Source: DASXBA01 sp036406475 (GTDB lineage: Bacteria; Actinomycetota; Thermoleophilia; Solirubrobacterales; Thermoleophilaceae). Taken from it: a stretch of 51,537 bases of DNA. Made by a program: the position numbers and the translations under genes. The notes under the pieces were generated by a model. The model was not told the origin of the DNA, did no database searches, and saw nothing but the letters and a program-made list of their open reading frames with translations. Shown here one piece after another: positions 6,946 through 14,406 of the stretch. The first letter of the stretch is position 1. Every line of letters begins with the position of its first letter. The stretch spans positions 1-51,537 of the forward strand of contig DASXBA010000087.1 of the NCBI GenBank assembly GCA_036406475.1, given 5' to 3'.

Positions 6946-8891
6946 TGTGCGGCATCTGCGGCGTCGCCGCCTCCGACCCGCGCGCGCTGCCCGTCGAGGC
7001 GCACGAGCTCGCCACGATGACCGACGTCATCGAGCACCGCGGCCCCGACGAGGACGGGCACCTGCTCGAGCCCGGCGTGGCACTCGGCATGCGCCGGCTG
7101 TCGATCATCGACCTCGCCGGCAGCTCGCAGCCCGTGTCGAGCGAGGACGGCTCGATCACCACCGTCTTCAACGGCGAGATCTACAACTTCCGGGGGCTTC
7201 GGAGCGAGCTCGAGTCGCGTGGGCACCGGCTCTCGACCGAGGGCGACACCGAGACGATCGTGCACCTCTACGAGGAGCACGGGCCGGCCTTCCCGGAGCG
7301 CCTGCGGGGGATGTTCGGCGTCGCCGTCTGGGACCGCTCGCGGCGCCGCCTGGTGCTCGCGCGCGACCGGATGGGCGTCAAGCCGCTCTACCTGGCGGAG
7401 GGACCGTTCGGGCTGGCCTTCGGCTCCGAGGTCAAGTCGCTGATCGCCGGCGGGCTCGTGAGGCCGGCGCTCGACCCGCTCGGCGCGGAGCTGTTCATGG
7501 CCTTCGGCTACGTGCCCGGCCCGCGCACGCTGTTCGCCGGCGTGCGCAAGCTGATGCCGGCCACGGCGCTCGTGTTCGAGGACGGCCGGCTGGTCGACGA
7601 GCGCGAGTACTGGACTCCGTTCGACAACCCGCCCGAGGGGGTCGGTGTGGACGCGCGCGAGGACCGCGAGCGGCTGCTCGAGCTGCTCCGCGAGGCGACC
7701 GAGATGCGGATGGTGGCCGACGTGCCTCTCGGCGTGATGCTGAGCGGGGGGCTCGACTCGAGCCTGATCACGGCCCTGATGGCGGAGGCGAGCGACCGGC
7801 CCGTCCAGACCTTCTCCGTGGGCTTCGCCGAGGACGGCGGCGCCAACGAGCTGCCGGATGCGCGCCGGGTCGCGGAGCGGCTCGGCACCGACCACCACGA
7901 GCTCGAGACGAGCGCGCTCGACCACCCGGACCTGCTCGACGAGGCGCTCTGGCACCTGGAGGAGCCGGTCGCCGACCTCTCCTGCCTCGGCTTCCTGCTC
8001 CTGTCCCGCCTGGCCCGCGAGACGGTCACCGTCGCGCTCTCCGGGCAAGGCGCCGACGAGCTCCTGGGCGGCTACCGCAAGCACCAGGTGGCGGCCGCGG
8101 CGGGCGCCCTCGGCCCGCTGCGGCCGCCGCTCGGCCTGGCGGGTCGGGCGTTCCGGCCCGAGTCGACCGCGGCGCGCGGCCTGGCGGCGCTCAGCGAGTC
8201 GGACCCAGCCGCGCGGCTGCTGGCGATGAGCCGCGTCGTGCAGCCGCGCGAGCGGCTCGAGACGTTCACCCCCGACTTCCTCCAGGCGGGAGCGGAGCAC
8301 GCGATCGCCGAGTCGATCAGCTCACAACTGCCAATGAAAGAAAGGGCCCCGTCCCCTTTCTTTCAGTCGCCGCTCGCCCAGACGCTGCACCTGGACACCC
8401 GCCAGGCTCTCGTGGACAACATGCTCCTCTACTTCGACAAGATGTCGATGGCGGCTTCGCTCGAGGTCCGCGTGCCGTTCATGGACCACGAGCTGGTGGA
8501 GTTCTGCACCGCCCTGCCCGACCGCGCCAAGGTCCGCCGGCAGCGCCGCAAGGACATCCTCAAGGAGGCGAGCCGCGGCCTCGTCGAGGACGCGATCATC
8601 GACAAGAAGAAGCGCGGGTTCTTCCACTCGGCACTCGGCACCTGGCTGCGCGTGCAGCGCGAGTCGCTCGTGAGCGACGTGCTGCTCGACGAGCGCACCC
8701 TCGACCGCGGGCTGTTCAAGCCCGAGGTCGTCCGCGCGCTCGTGGCGAGCGGCGGCGAGGAGGGCAAGAAGCACTCCCAGCGGCTGTTCTGCCTGTTCCT
8801 GCTCGAGAAGTGGCTACGCCGCTTCGTGGACGAGCCCGTCGATCAGCCCGAGGTAGGTCTCGCGCTGGCGGCCCCACTCGATCTCGGCTAG
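6945..8891 (+). CDS. asnB: Asparagine synthase family amidotransferase carrying an in-frame palindromic insert
   Basis: 648 residues, starting MCGICGV, so the class II glutaminase nucleophile Cys2 is present after Met removal. FNGEIYNFRGLR and GDTETIVHLYEEHG complete the glutaminase domain. The synthetase domain has LSGGLDSS near residue 265, LSGQGADELLGGY and LLYFDKMSMAASLEVRVPFMDHE. Residues 464-474 (MKERAPSPFFQ) are encoded by a 31-nt palindrome and interrupt the region just before SPLAQTLHLDTR, where family members have a variable loop. The reading frame survives, so the enzyme may be active. Position between glycosyltransferases suggests amidation of a sugar carboxylate rather than free aspartate, by inference. 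The last 78 nt overlap the convergent GT4 gene. Confidence 0.92.
   Translation: MCGICGVAASDPRALPVEAHELATMTDVIEHRGPDEDGHLLEPGVALGMRRLSIIDLAGSSQPVSSEDGSITTVFNGEIYNFRGLRSELESRGHRLSTEGDTETIVHLYEEHGPAFPERLRGMFGVAVWDRSRRRLVLARDRMGVKPLYLAEGPFGLAFGSEVKSLIAGGLVRPALDPLGAELFMAFGYVPGPRTLFAGVRKLMPATALVFEDGRLVDEREYWTPFDNPPEGVGVDAREDRERLLELLREATEMRMVADVPLGVMLSGGLDSSLITALMAEASDRPVQTFSVGFAEDGGANELPDARRVAERLGTDHHELETSALDHPDLLDEALWHLEEPVADLSCLGFLLLSRLARETVTVALSGQGADELLGGYRKHQVAAAAGALGPLRPPLGLAGRAFRPESTAARGLAALSESDPAARLLAMSRVVQPRERLETFTPDFLQAGAEHAIAESISSQLPMKERAPSPFFQSPLAQTLHLDTRQALVDNMLLYFDKMSMAASLEVRVPFMDHELVEFCTALPDRAKVRRQRRKDILKEASRGLVEDAIIDKKKRGFFHSALGTWLRVQRESLVSDVLLDERTLDRGLFKPEVVRALVASGGEEGKKHSQRLFCLFLLEKWLRRFVDEPVDQPEVGLALAAPLDLG
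8335..8365. repeat. 31-nt perfect palindrome (family A) inside asnB coding sequence
   Basis: Left arm TGAAAGAAAGGG (8335-8346), loop CCCCGTC (8347-8353), right arm the exact reverse complement (8354-8365): a 12-bp perfect stem. Same loop and near-identical arms as the three copies at 32298-32392. Read in the asnB frame it supplies MKERAPSPFFQ with the preceding A and following G. One forward frame would hit TGA immediately, so only certain insertion phases can keep a gene open. Confidence 0.9.
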
Positions 8892-10037
8892 GCGCTCGCT
8901 CGCCCGCTCGGCGCGCTCCCGCGCCGCCTCCGGGTCGCGGCGAACCTCGAGCACGGCTGCCGCGAGCGACTCGGGCGAGCCAGGCTCGCAGAAGAGCAGC
9001 TCGGCGTCCGTGAAGTAGCGCTCGACGACCGGCAGCCGGGAGGCGACGACCGGCAGCCCCATGTGGACGCACTCGAGCAGCTTGACCGGCAGAAGGCCCT
9101 CGGTGAAGCGGTCGCGAACCGTCGGGACGATCCCGATCTGCGCCCGCTCCAGGCGCTCTGGGATCTGCTCGACGGGCGTCGGCCGGGGCGCCACGCGCAC
9201 GTTGGGACCGGCCATCCGGGCGTGCTCGGCAGCCTCGTCCGGATCCGGCCCGTAGACGTCGAGCGACAGACCGGGGTCGCGCTGCTCGATCAGGCCGAAG
9301 GCCTCGATCAGCGTGGCCACCCCGAAGCGTTGGCCCAGGCCGCCGTGGTAGACGGCCCGGGCCGGTCCCGTGGAGGGGACGCTCTCAGGCGTACGGCGGG
9401 GGCCGAAGAGGCGCTCGTCCGGTGTGTTCATCACAACGGCCGTGCGCGCCGCTTCGACCCCCCGGGACGCCAGAAGGTCGCGGGCCTCGTCGGTGACGAA
9501 TACGAGCGCGTCGGCGACGCGCGCGCTGGCCCGCTCCTCCGCCCGCACCAGCCGCACGAGCGGATGGCGGGCGGAAAGATCGAAGAGGGTCTCGAACAGC
9601 TCGGGGAAGGTGTCGTGGACGTTCAGCGCGACCGGCACGCCGCGCAGCTTGGGAGCCAGCGCCGTGAACGTCAGGAAGTCCGGCATGTTGTGGATCTCGA
9701 CCGCGTCGAAGCGGTGCTCTCGGTCCAGCGCCGTGACCCGCCGGAGCGCGCCGGCGAAGAAGCGGCCGTAGCCGGCCACGTAGGCGCGGGCACCGCCGCG
9801 GAGCTTGGACGCCTCGACCGGGTGGAGGTGCACGGCGCCCCGCCCCATCGGGATCGTGGCGGCGGGGCTGAGGCAGACGCAGTCGACCTCGTCGCCGCGC
9901 TCGGCCAGGGCGCGCGCCTCGCGCTGTGGACGCGAGTCCGTGTGGAAGTCGGAGAAGTGGACCATGCACACGCGGAGCGGGCGCCGGGCGGGGCCGTGCC
10001 CGTTGGCCCGCACGGGATCTGCGACGGCGATCGACAT
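8814..10037 (-). CDS. Glycosyltransferase family 4 (GT-B)
   Basis: 407 residues from ATG 10037 (MSIAVADPVRANGHG...); earlier in-frame codons belong to the upstream gene's region in another frame. Features: RVCMVHFSDFHTDSR with the N-terminal loop for acceptor recognition, AVYHGGLGQRFGVATLIEAF as the hinge and start of the nucleotide-sugar domain, and the E-x7-E retaining motif in EGLLPVKLLECVHMGLPVVAS. GT4 enzymes transfer sugars from NDP donors with retention. The start is 2 nt from the stop of the upstream Gfo/Idh gene, and the 3' end overlaps asnB by 78 nt. Third gene of the minus-strand set sugar transferase, Gfo/Idh, GT4. Confidence 0.9.
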   Translation of the reverse strand: MSIAVADPVRANGHGPARRPLRVCMVHFSDFHTDSRPQREARALAERGDEVDCVCLSPAATIPMGRGAVHLHPVEASKLRGGARAYVAGYGRFFAGALRRVTALDREHRFDAVEIHNMPDFLTFTALAPKLRGVPVALNVHDTFPELFETLFDLSARHPLVRLVRAEERASARVADALVFVTDEARDLLASRGVEAARTAVVMNTPDERLFGPRRTPESVPSTGPARAVYHGGLGQRFGVATLIEAFGLIEQRDPGLSLDVYGPDPDEAAEHARMAGPNVRVAPRPTPVEQIPERLERAQIGIVPTVRDRFTEGLLPVKLLECVHMGLPVVASRLPVVERYFTDAELLFCEPGSPESLAAAVLEVRRDPEAARERAERASERLAEIEWGRQRETYLGLIDGLVHEAA

Positions 10038-10039
10038 CG

Positions 10040-11236
10040 CTAGCCGACCGCCACGCCGCGCCGGTCGCGCATCCGCCGGTCCGCCTTGCGCCGCTCGATG
10101 CCGTCGGGCGGTCCAAGATTGGCCACGCGGCGCTCGCCGCAGCGGCGCTCGCGGCGCCTCTGCGTCCCGTTCCCGTTCAGCTCGTGCCCGAGCGAGCGGG
10201 CGTCCAGGAGCTGGTCGGCAGAGGGCACGCGGATGGGCTCGCCGCGGTTGTCGAGCGAAACCTGGAGCGCCTCGAGTGCGAGCACGATCTGGAGGCCCAG
10301 AGCGGCATTGGAGCGCGGCTCGGAGCCGTCGCGGATCGCGGCGGCGAAGTCCTGGAGCTCGAGCCCGAGCGGCTCGGCGGCCTCGACCCGCGGTGCCACC
10401 ATGTCGCCGCTGCGGTAGGTCAGGCGGTACTCGCCGAAGCTGGGCGGCGGCTCCTCGAAGTCGAGGCCGCGGTCGTAGACGCGCAGGGACTCGTCGGCGG
10501 CCGTGTCGTCGTACTGCACCATCCGCCGCGACCCGACGACCACCATCTGGCGCACCTTGCGCGGCGCGAGCCAGGACAGCTGCACGTTGGCCTTGGCGCC
10601 GCCGGCGAAGGTCAGCGTCAGGAAGGCGGTCTCTGGGACGTCCTTCTGGAACACGCTGCGGCCGGTGGCGGCCACGTGCGTGAGCGGCTCGCCGAGCCAG
10701 TGCGCGAGGATCGACAGGTCGTGCGGGGCGAGGTCGCAAACAACGCCGTCGCGCTGGTATTTCCCGAGGTTCATCCGCGACGACGTGACGAAGTAGACCT
10801 CGCCCAGCTCGTCCGCCCGGATCAGCTCACGCACCTTGTTCACGGCCGGGCTGTAGACGAACGTGTGGCCGGGCATCAGCACCCGCTCGCGCTCCTCCGC
10901 CAGCGAGATCAGGGTGGCAGCCTCGGCAGCGCTCCGGGCCAGCGGCTTCTCGACCAGAACGTGCTTGTCGGCCTCGAGGCAGGTACGCGCGACCGCGAAG
11001 TGCGTGTGCGGCGGCGTGGCGACCAACACGGCCTCGACCTGCGGGTCCGCGACCAGCGCGTCGAGCTCCTCATCCACCCGCGCCGAGGGGTGGCGGCGCA
11101 GGAACTCGGCCCGCCGGCGCGGATCGCTTTCGCACAGCCCCACCAGGCGCAGCTCGGGACGCTCGCTGACGTTGCGGGCGAGGTTCGGCCCCCAGTAGCC
11201 GTAGCCGACCACGGCGACCCCGATCGGCTCGGTCAC
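10040..11236 (-). CDS. Gfo/Idh/MocA-family NAD(P)-dependent sugar dehydrogenase, copy 1
   Basis: 398 residues from a GTG at 11236 whose first bases overlap the TGA of the sugar transferase (GTGA). The Rossmann fold opens GVAVVGYGYWGPNLARN; HVLVEKPLA carries the EKP catalytic lysine; the C-terminal half has PGHTFVYSPAVNKVRELI, SRMNLGKYQRDGVVCDLAPHDLSI. Family members oxidise a sugar hydroxyl (for example C3 of a UDP-sugar) as the step before transamination. It is strikingly similar to the gene at 13211-14362, above all in the substrate half. The last ~45 residues are a basic extension with repeated ERRxxxDRR-type units (IERRKADRRMRDRRG) after an Asn-Gly linker, not part of the catalytic domain. 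Confidence 0.88.
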   Translation of the reverse strand: MTEPIGVAVVGYGYWGPNLARNVSERPELRLVGLCESDPRRRAEFLRRHPSARVDEELDALVADPQVEAVLVATPPHTHFAVARTCLEADKHVLVEKPLARSAAEAATLISLAEERERVLMPGHTFVYSPAVNKVRELIRADELGEVYFVTSSRMNLGKYQRDGVVCDLAPHDLSILAHWLGEPLTHVAATGRSVFQKDVPETAFLTLTFAGGAKANVQLSWLAPRKVRQMVVVGSRRMVQYDDTAADESLRVYDRGLDFEEPPPSFGEYRLTYRSGDMVAPRVEAAEPLGLELQDFAAAIRDGSEPRSNAALGLQIVLALEALQVSLDNRGEPIRVPSADQLLDARSLGHELNGNGTQRRRERRCGERRVANLGPPDGIERRKADRRMRDRRGVAVG

Positions 11237-11925
11237 GCGGCCCCCTTGCCCAGCGCGACCACCCGGACGGTCCGGGCGAGGATCTTGAGGTCGACCCAGA
11301 TGCCGTGCTCGCGGGCGTACTGGATGTCGAAGCGGATCATCTCCTCGTAGGTCCGCTCGTTGCGCCCGCTCACCTGCCACAGGCCGGTCAGGCCGGGCTT
11401 GACCTGGAAGCGCTCGCGCCACTGGCTCGGGTAGGCCTCGACCTCGTAGGCGATGACGGGCCGCGGCCCGACGAGCGACATGTCGCCGCGCAGAACGTTC
11501 CAGAGCTGGGGCAGCTCGTCGAGGCTGAAGCGGCGCAGGAAGCGGCCGGCGCGCGTGATCCGGTCGTCCACCGCGAGCTTGTAGAGACCGCCCTTCTTGC
11601 TCGCAAGCTCGGGCCCGCCGTTACCGATCAGGGAATGCACGTAGTCGCGGTGTCGGGTCGGGTCCGCATCCGTCCGCATGCTGCGGAACTTGTGGACCGT
11701 GAACTCCCGCAGTCCACGGCCCACGCGGCGCTGACGGTAGATGGCGGGGCCGCGGCTGTCCAGCCGCACGGCCAGGGCGATCAGCAGGAGGAGCGGGGCG
11801 AGGAGGACGAGGAGGGCGACGGAGACCGCGATGTCGAGCGTCCGGACGAGCAGCTTGTGCCGCGCCACCGGCCGCTCGCCGGCGGAGACGAGCGGGCGCT
11901 CGTCGACGAGCTGATGAGCCTCCAT
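11233..11925 (-). CDS. Undecaprenyl-phosphate sugar phosphotransferase (polyprenyl glycosylphosphotransferase, catalytic domain only)
   Basis: 230 residues from ATG 11925. A single membrane segment (TLDIAVSVALLVLLAPLLLL) lies at about residues 28-53, followed by the complete PGT block: HKFRSMRTDA, FSLDELPQLWNVLRGDMSLV, GPRPV, PGLTGLWQVSGR. This is the small form, without the four helices and Rossmann-like domain of WcaJ/WbaP. It transfers a sugar-1-phosphate from a UDP-sugar to undecaprenyl phosphate, starting the repeat unit, so it is the initiating enzyme of this locus. The gene is divergent from the SARP regulator and overlaps the following dehydrogenase by 4 nt. No strong Shine-Dalgarno precedes the ATG, so the start is moderately certain. 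Confidence 0.92.
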   Translation of the reverse strand: MEAHQLVDERPLVSAGERPVARHKLLVRTLDIAVSVALLVLLAPLLLLIALAVRLDSRGPAIYRQRRVGRGLREFTVHKFRSMRTDADPTRHRDYVHSLIGNGGPELASKKGGLYKLAVDDRITRAGRFLRRFSLDELPQLWNVLRGDMSLVGPRPVIAYEVEAYPSQWRERFQVKPGLTGLWQVSGRNERTYEEMIRFDIQYAREHGIWVDLKILARTVRVVALGKGAA

Positions 11926-12099
11926 CGGGGAAAGCAACGCCGCCTGCGCCGGGTCGCTTGCGGCTCTCAGCCAGGCGCAGGGCGAAAAACGGCTGGAAAT
12001 GGACGAAAGGCCTAGTGGCGGGAACCCAGACTCGGTGTTAGGAAAGGGGGGCATACCCCGTGGGCCAGGAGGGCCCGCGCCGAAGGGGGAACCAGTCAG
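11926..12099. promoter_or_regulatory. Divergent intergenic region between the sugar-transferase operon and the SARP regulator
   Basis: 174 nt between two divergent starts. It must contain a promoter for each side and is a natural target for the SARP product. A G-rich Shine-Dalgarno (AAGGGGG, about 12079-12085) precedes the SARP ATG. I see a GGAAC block near 12021 but no convincing partner box at correct spacing, and no clear direct heptamer repeats. Confidence 0.35.
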
Positions 12100-13257
12100 A
12101 TGCCAAGGACGGCACTCGCATCCATAGGAGCGCAGCCTCCCCTTGCCGGGATGGCTTTCGAAGGTCTTCCGCACGGCCTGCTCGTGCTCGACCGGGATGG
12201 CAACGTGCAGGTTGCCAACCGGGCGGCCACCGAGCTGCTCGGCATCGCCTCCGGCAGCGAGCCGCGCTGCTGCGACCTGCTCGGCTGCCGCGCCGACGAG
12301 GGACCGCTGGCCGGCGTCTGCCTGACCGGCATCCTGCCCCCGGCAGGCGAGGGCCACCTCGAGCTGCGGCTCGACCTCGACACCGGCTCCGCCTGGGTCA
12401 CCGCCGCGGCGCTCGAGAACGAGCAGATCGTGCTTCAGGTGCGGCGCAACGGCTCGGCGCGCTTCGTTCACTCGGAGAAGGCGGCCGGACCCGAGCTCTA
12501 CATCTCCGCCCTCGGCCCGCTCGAGGTCGAGGTTGGCGGCGAGACGATGGACGGCGCCTGGCTCGAGCAGCGACCCGGCCAGCTTCTCCGCTACCTGGTC
12601 TGCGAGCGCCACCGGCCCGCGTCGGCCGATCGGATCACGGCCGCCCTCTGGCCGCAGGCCGACTCGCGCGCCGTCGGCAGGGTCCGCTACTTCGTTCACA
12701 AGCTTCGCGACGCGCTCGAGCCAGAGCGTGGCAGAGGGGAGTCGTCGTTCGTCGTGGGAAGCAAGCGCGGCTATGCACTGCATCGGTCCCGCGTGCGCCT
12801 CGACGTCGACGACTTCGAGCAGCGGATTGCCGCGGGCATGTCGGCGTTTGCCCGCGGCGACTCCGCCGCCGCCGCCAAGCTGCTCTCACGCGGGCTGGCG
12901 CTCTATCGCGGCGAGCTCCTGGCCGACGACCCCTACGCCGTCTGGGCGCTCTCCGAGCGCGACCGGCTGCGCGACATGGCCGCCCGCTCGCTCAGGATGC
13001 TCTTCCAGCAGCTACTGCAGGCGGGTGACCTCCAGGGCGCCGACGGGCACCTCAAGCGCCTGATCGAGTTCGAGCCCTATGACGTGAACCTGCAGCGCCA
13101 CTACGTGGAGCTGTCGCTCCGCCTCGGCCGCCGCGGTGAGGCCCAGCGCCGTTACTCGGAGCTGCGCCAGCGCATGCTGCACGACTTCGACGAGGAGCTC
13201 GACTTCGGCTTCAACGAGCTGCTGGCGGAGGGTGAACGGCAGCTTCGGCTCGCCTGA
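12100..13257 (+). CDS. PAS-SARP transcriptional activator (OmpR-type winged helix + BTAD)
   Basis: 385 residues. Residues 18-120 form a PAS-like domain (GLPHGLLVLDRDGNVQVANR) containing Cys57, Cys58, Cys63 and Cys74. Residues 133-210 are a winged helix of the SARP type (YISALGPLEVEVGG ... LLRYLVCERHRPASADRITAALWP ... VRYFVHKLRDAL), and 225-380 is the helical bacterial transcriptional activation domain (DDFEQRIAAG ... LYRGELLADDPYAVWALSERDRLR). SARPs bind direct repeats and recruit RNA polymerase; they typically run secondary-metabolite clusters. Position in the centre of the glycan locus suggests it is the pathway activator. The cysteine cluster could make the PAS domain redox- or metal-sensitive, which is inference. 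The 3' end overlaps the convergent Gfo/Idh gene by 47 nt. Confidence 0.88.
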   Translation: MPRTALASIGAQPPLAGMAFEGLPHGLLVLDRDGNVQVANRAATELLGIASGSEPRCCDLLGCRADEGPLAGVCLTGILPPAGEGHLELRLDLDTGSAWVTAAALENEQIVLQVRRNGSARFVHSEKAAGPELYISALGPLEVEVGGETMDGAWLEQRPGQLLRYLVCERHRPASADRITAALWPQADSRAVGRVRYFVHKLRDALEPERGRGESSFVVGSKRGYALHRSRVRLDVDDFEQRIAAGMSAFARGDSAAAAKLLSRGLALYRGELLADDPYAVWALSERDRLRDMAARSLRMLFQQLLQAGDLQGADGHLKRLIEFEPYDVNLQRHYVELSLRLGRRGEAQRRYSELRQRMLHDFDEELDFGFNELLAEGERQLRLA

Positions 13258-14362
13258 AGTGGCCGTTGCCGTTTCCGTTCCCGTTGGCGTTCCCGTTGCT
13301 GCTTCGGAGCCCCGTCACCGAGCGCACGCGCACGGGCCGGCCGTGATCGCGGAGCGACTCCTGGAGGGCCTCCAGGGCGAGGACGATCTCGAGCCCGAAC
13401 TCGGCGCTCGAAAGCGGCCGGGAGCCGTGGCGGATCGCCACCGCGAAGTCGAGCAGCTCGAGCGCGAGCGGCTCGGCCGCGTCGACCCTCGGCGCGACCA
13501 TGTCGCCGCTGCGGTAGGTCAACCGGTACTCGCCGAAGTTCGACGGCGGCTCGGCGAACTCGAGCCCGCGGTCGTAGACGCGGACCGACTCGTCGGCTGC
13601 GCTGTCGTCGTACTGGACCATCCGGCGGCTGCCCACGACCACCATCTCCCGGACCTTGCGCGGCGCGAGCCAGGACACCTGGACGTTGGCCTGGGCACCG
13701 CTCGCGAAGGTGAAGGTGAGGAACGCGGTCTCGTGGACGCCGTCCTGGAAGACGCTCCGGCCGGTGGCGCTCACCTGCACCACGGGGCTCGCCAGCCAGT
13801 GGAGCAGGATCGACAGATCGTGCGGCGCGAGGTCGCAGACCACGCCGTCGCGCTGGTACTTGCCGAGGTTCATCCGCGACGAGGTGATGAAGAAGACCTC
13901 GCCGAGCTGGTCGCCGTGGATCAGCTCGCGCACCTTGTTCACGGCCGGGCTGTAGACGAAGGTGTGCCCGGGCATCAGCACGAGGCCCCTGGCCTGGGCG
14001 AGCTCCACCAGTTCGAGGGCCTGGCCGGCGCTGGTCGCCAGCGGCTTCTCCACGAGGACGTGCTTGCCCGCCTCGAGGGCCGCGCGCACGAGGGAGTGGT
14101 GGGTGTTGGGCGGGGTCGCGATCGCAACCGCCTCGACCCGCGAGTCGTCGAGCACGGCCTCGAAGTCGGGATAGACGCCGCTCTCGGGGTGACGAACCCG
14201 GAACTCGTCGACGCGCGACCGGTCGCGGTCGCAGAGCCCGAGCAGGCGAAACTCGGGCCGCTCGGCCACAGTCCGCACGACGTTCGGGCCCCAGTAGCCG
14301 TAGCCCACCACGGCCGCGCCGATCGGAGCCGGCCCGCCACCGCCAGATGCGTGCGCGTGCAT
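13211..14362 (-). CDS. Gfo/Idh/MocA-family NAD(P)-dependent sugar dehydrogenase, copy 2
   Basis: 383 residues from ATG 14362 (a GTG at 14368 adds two residues; a GAAG 5 nt before the ATG favours the ATG). Rossmann motif AAVVGYGYWGPNVVR, EKPLATS with the catalytic lysine, and the same C-terminal substrate domain as copy 1, with many long identical runs (for example SRMNLGKYQRDGVVCDLAPH). The two clearly arose by duplication, with the N-terminal half more diverged. The C-terminus ends in an Asn-Gly run (NGNANGNGNGNGH) encoded by a simple repeat at about 13260-13306. Divergent from and overlapping the presumed upstream region of the epimerase gene. Substrate not known; a UDP-amino-sugar is likely from context. 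Confidence 0.87.
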   Translation of the reverse strand: MHAHASGGGGPAPIGAAVVGYGYWGPNVVRTVAERPEFRLLGLCDRDRSRVDEFRVRHPESGVYPDFEAVLDDSRVEAVAIATPPNTHHSLVRAALEAGKHVLVEKPLATSAGQALELVELAQARGLVLMPGHTFVYSPAVNKVRELIHGDQLGEVFFITSSRMNLGKYQRDGVVCDLAPHDLSILLHWLASPVVQVSATGRSVFQDGVHETAFLTFTFASGAQANVQVSWLAPRKVREMVVVGSRRMVQYDDSAADESVRVYDRGLEFAEPPSNFGEYRLTYRSGDMVAPRVDAAEPLALELLDFAVAIRHGSRPLSSAEFGLEIVLALEALQESLRDHGRPVRVRSVTGLRSSNGNANGNGNGNGHFRRAEAAVHPPPAAR

Positions 14363-14406
14363 TCGCACTTCGAGCGGAAAAACGCGCTTTCGGGGCGCCG
14401 GCTTCC

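Noticed and set aside
6828..8300. A 490-codon minus-strand frame opposite asnB
   Set aside because: Arg/Ala/His-rich antisense translation of a well-supported gene.
8335..8365. Family A palindrome read only as a Rho-independent terminator
   Set aside because: It has the stem and A/T arms of one, but this copy sits mid-gene in an apparently intact enzyme, so termination cannot be its only role.
12000..12060. ECF-type promoter from GGAAC near 12021
   Set aside because: The GTGTTAG partner is far too close for a -35/-10 pair and nothing fits on the other strand.
13260..13306. Simple repeat as a possible regulatory minisatellite
   Set aside because: It is in frame within the dehydrogenase C-terminus and encodes Asn-Gly; reported as a linker instead.
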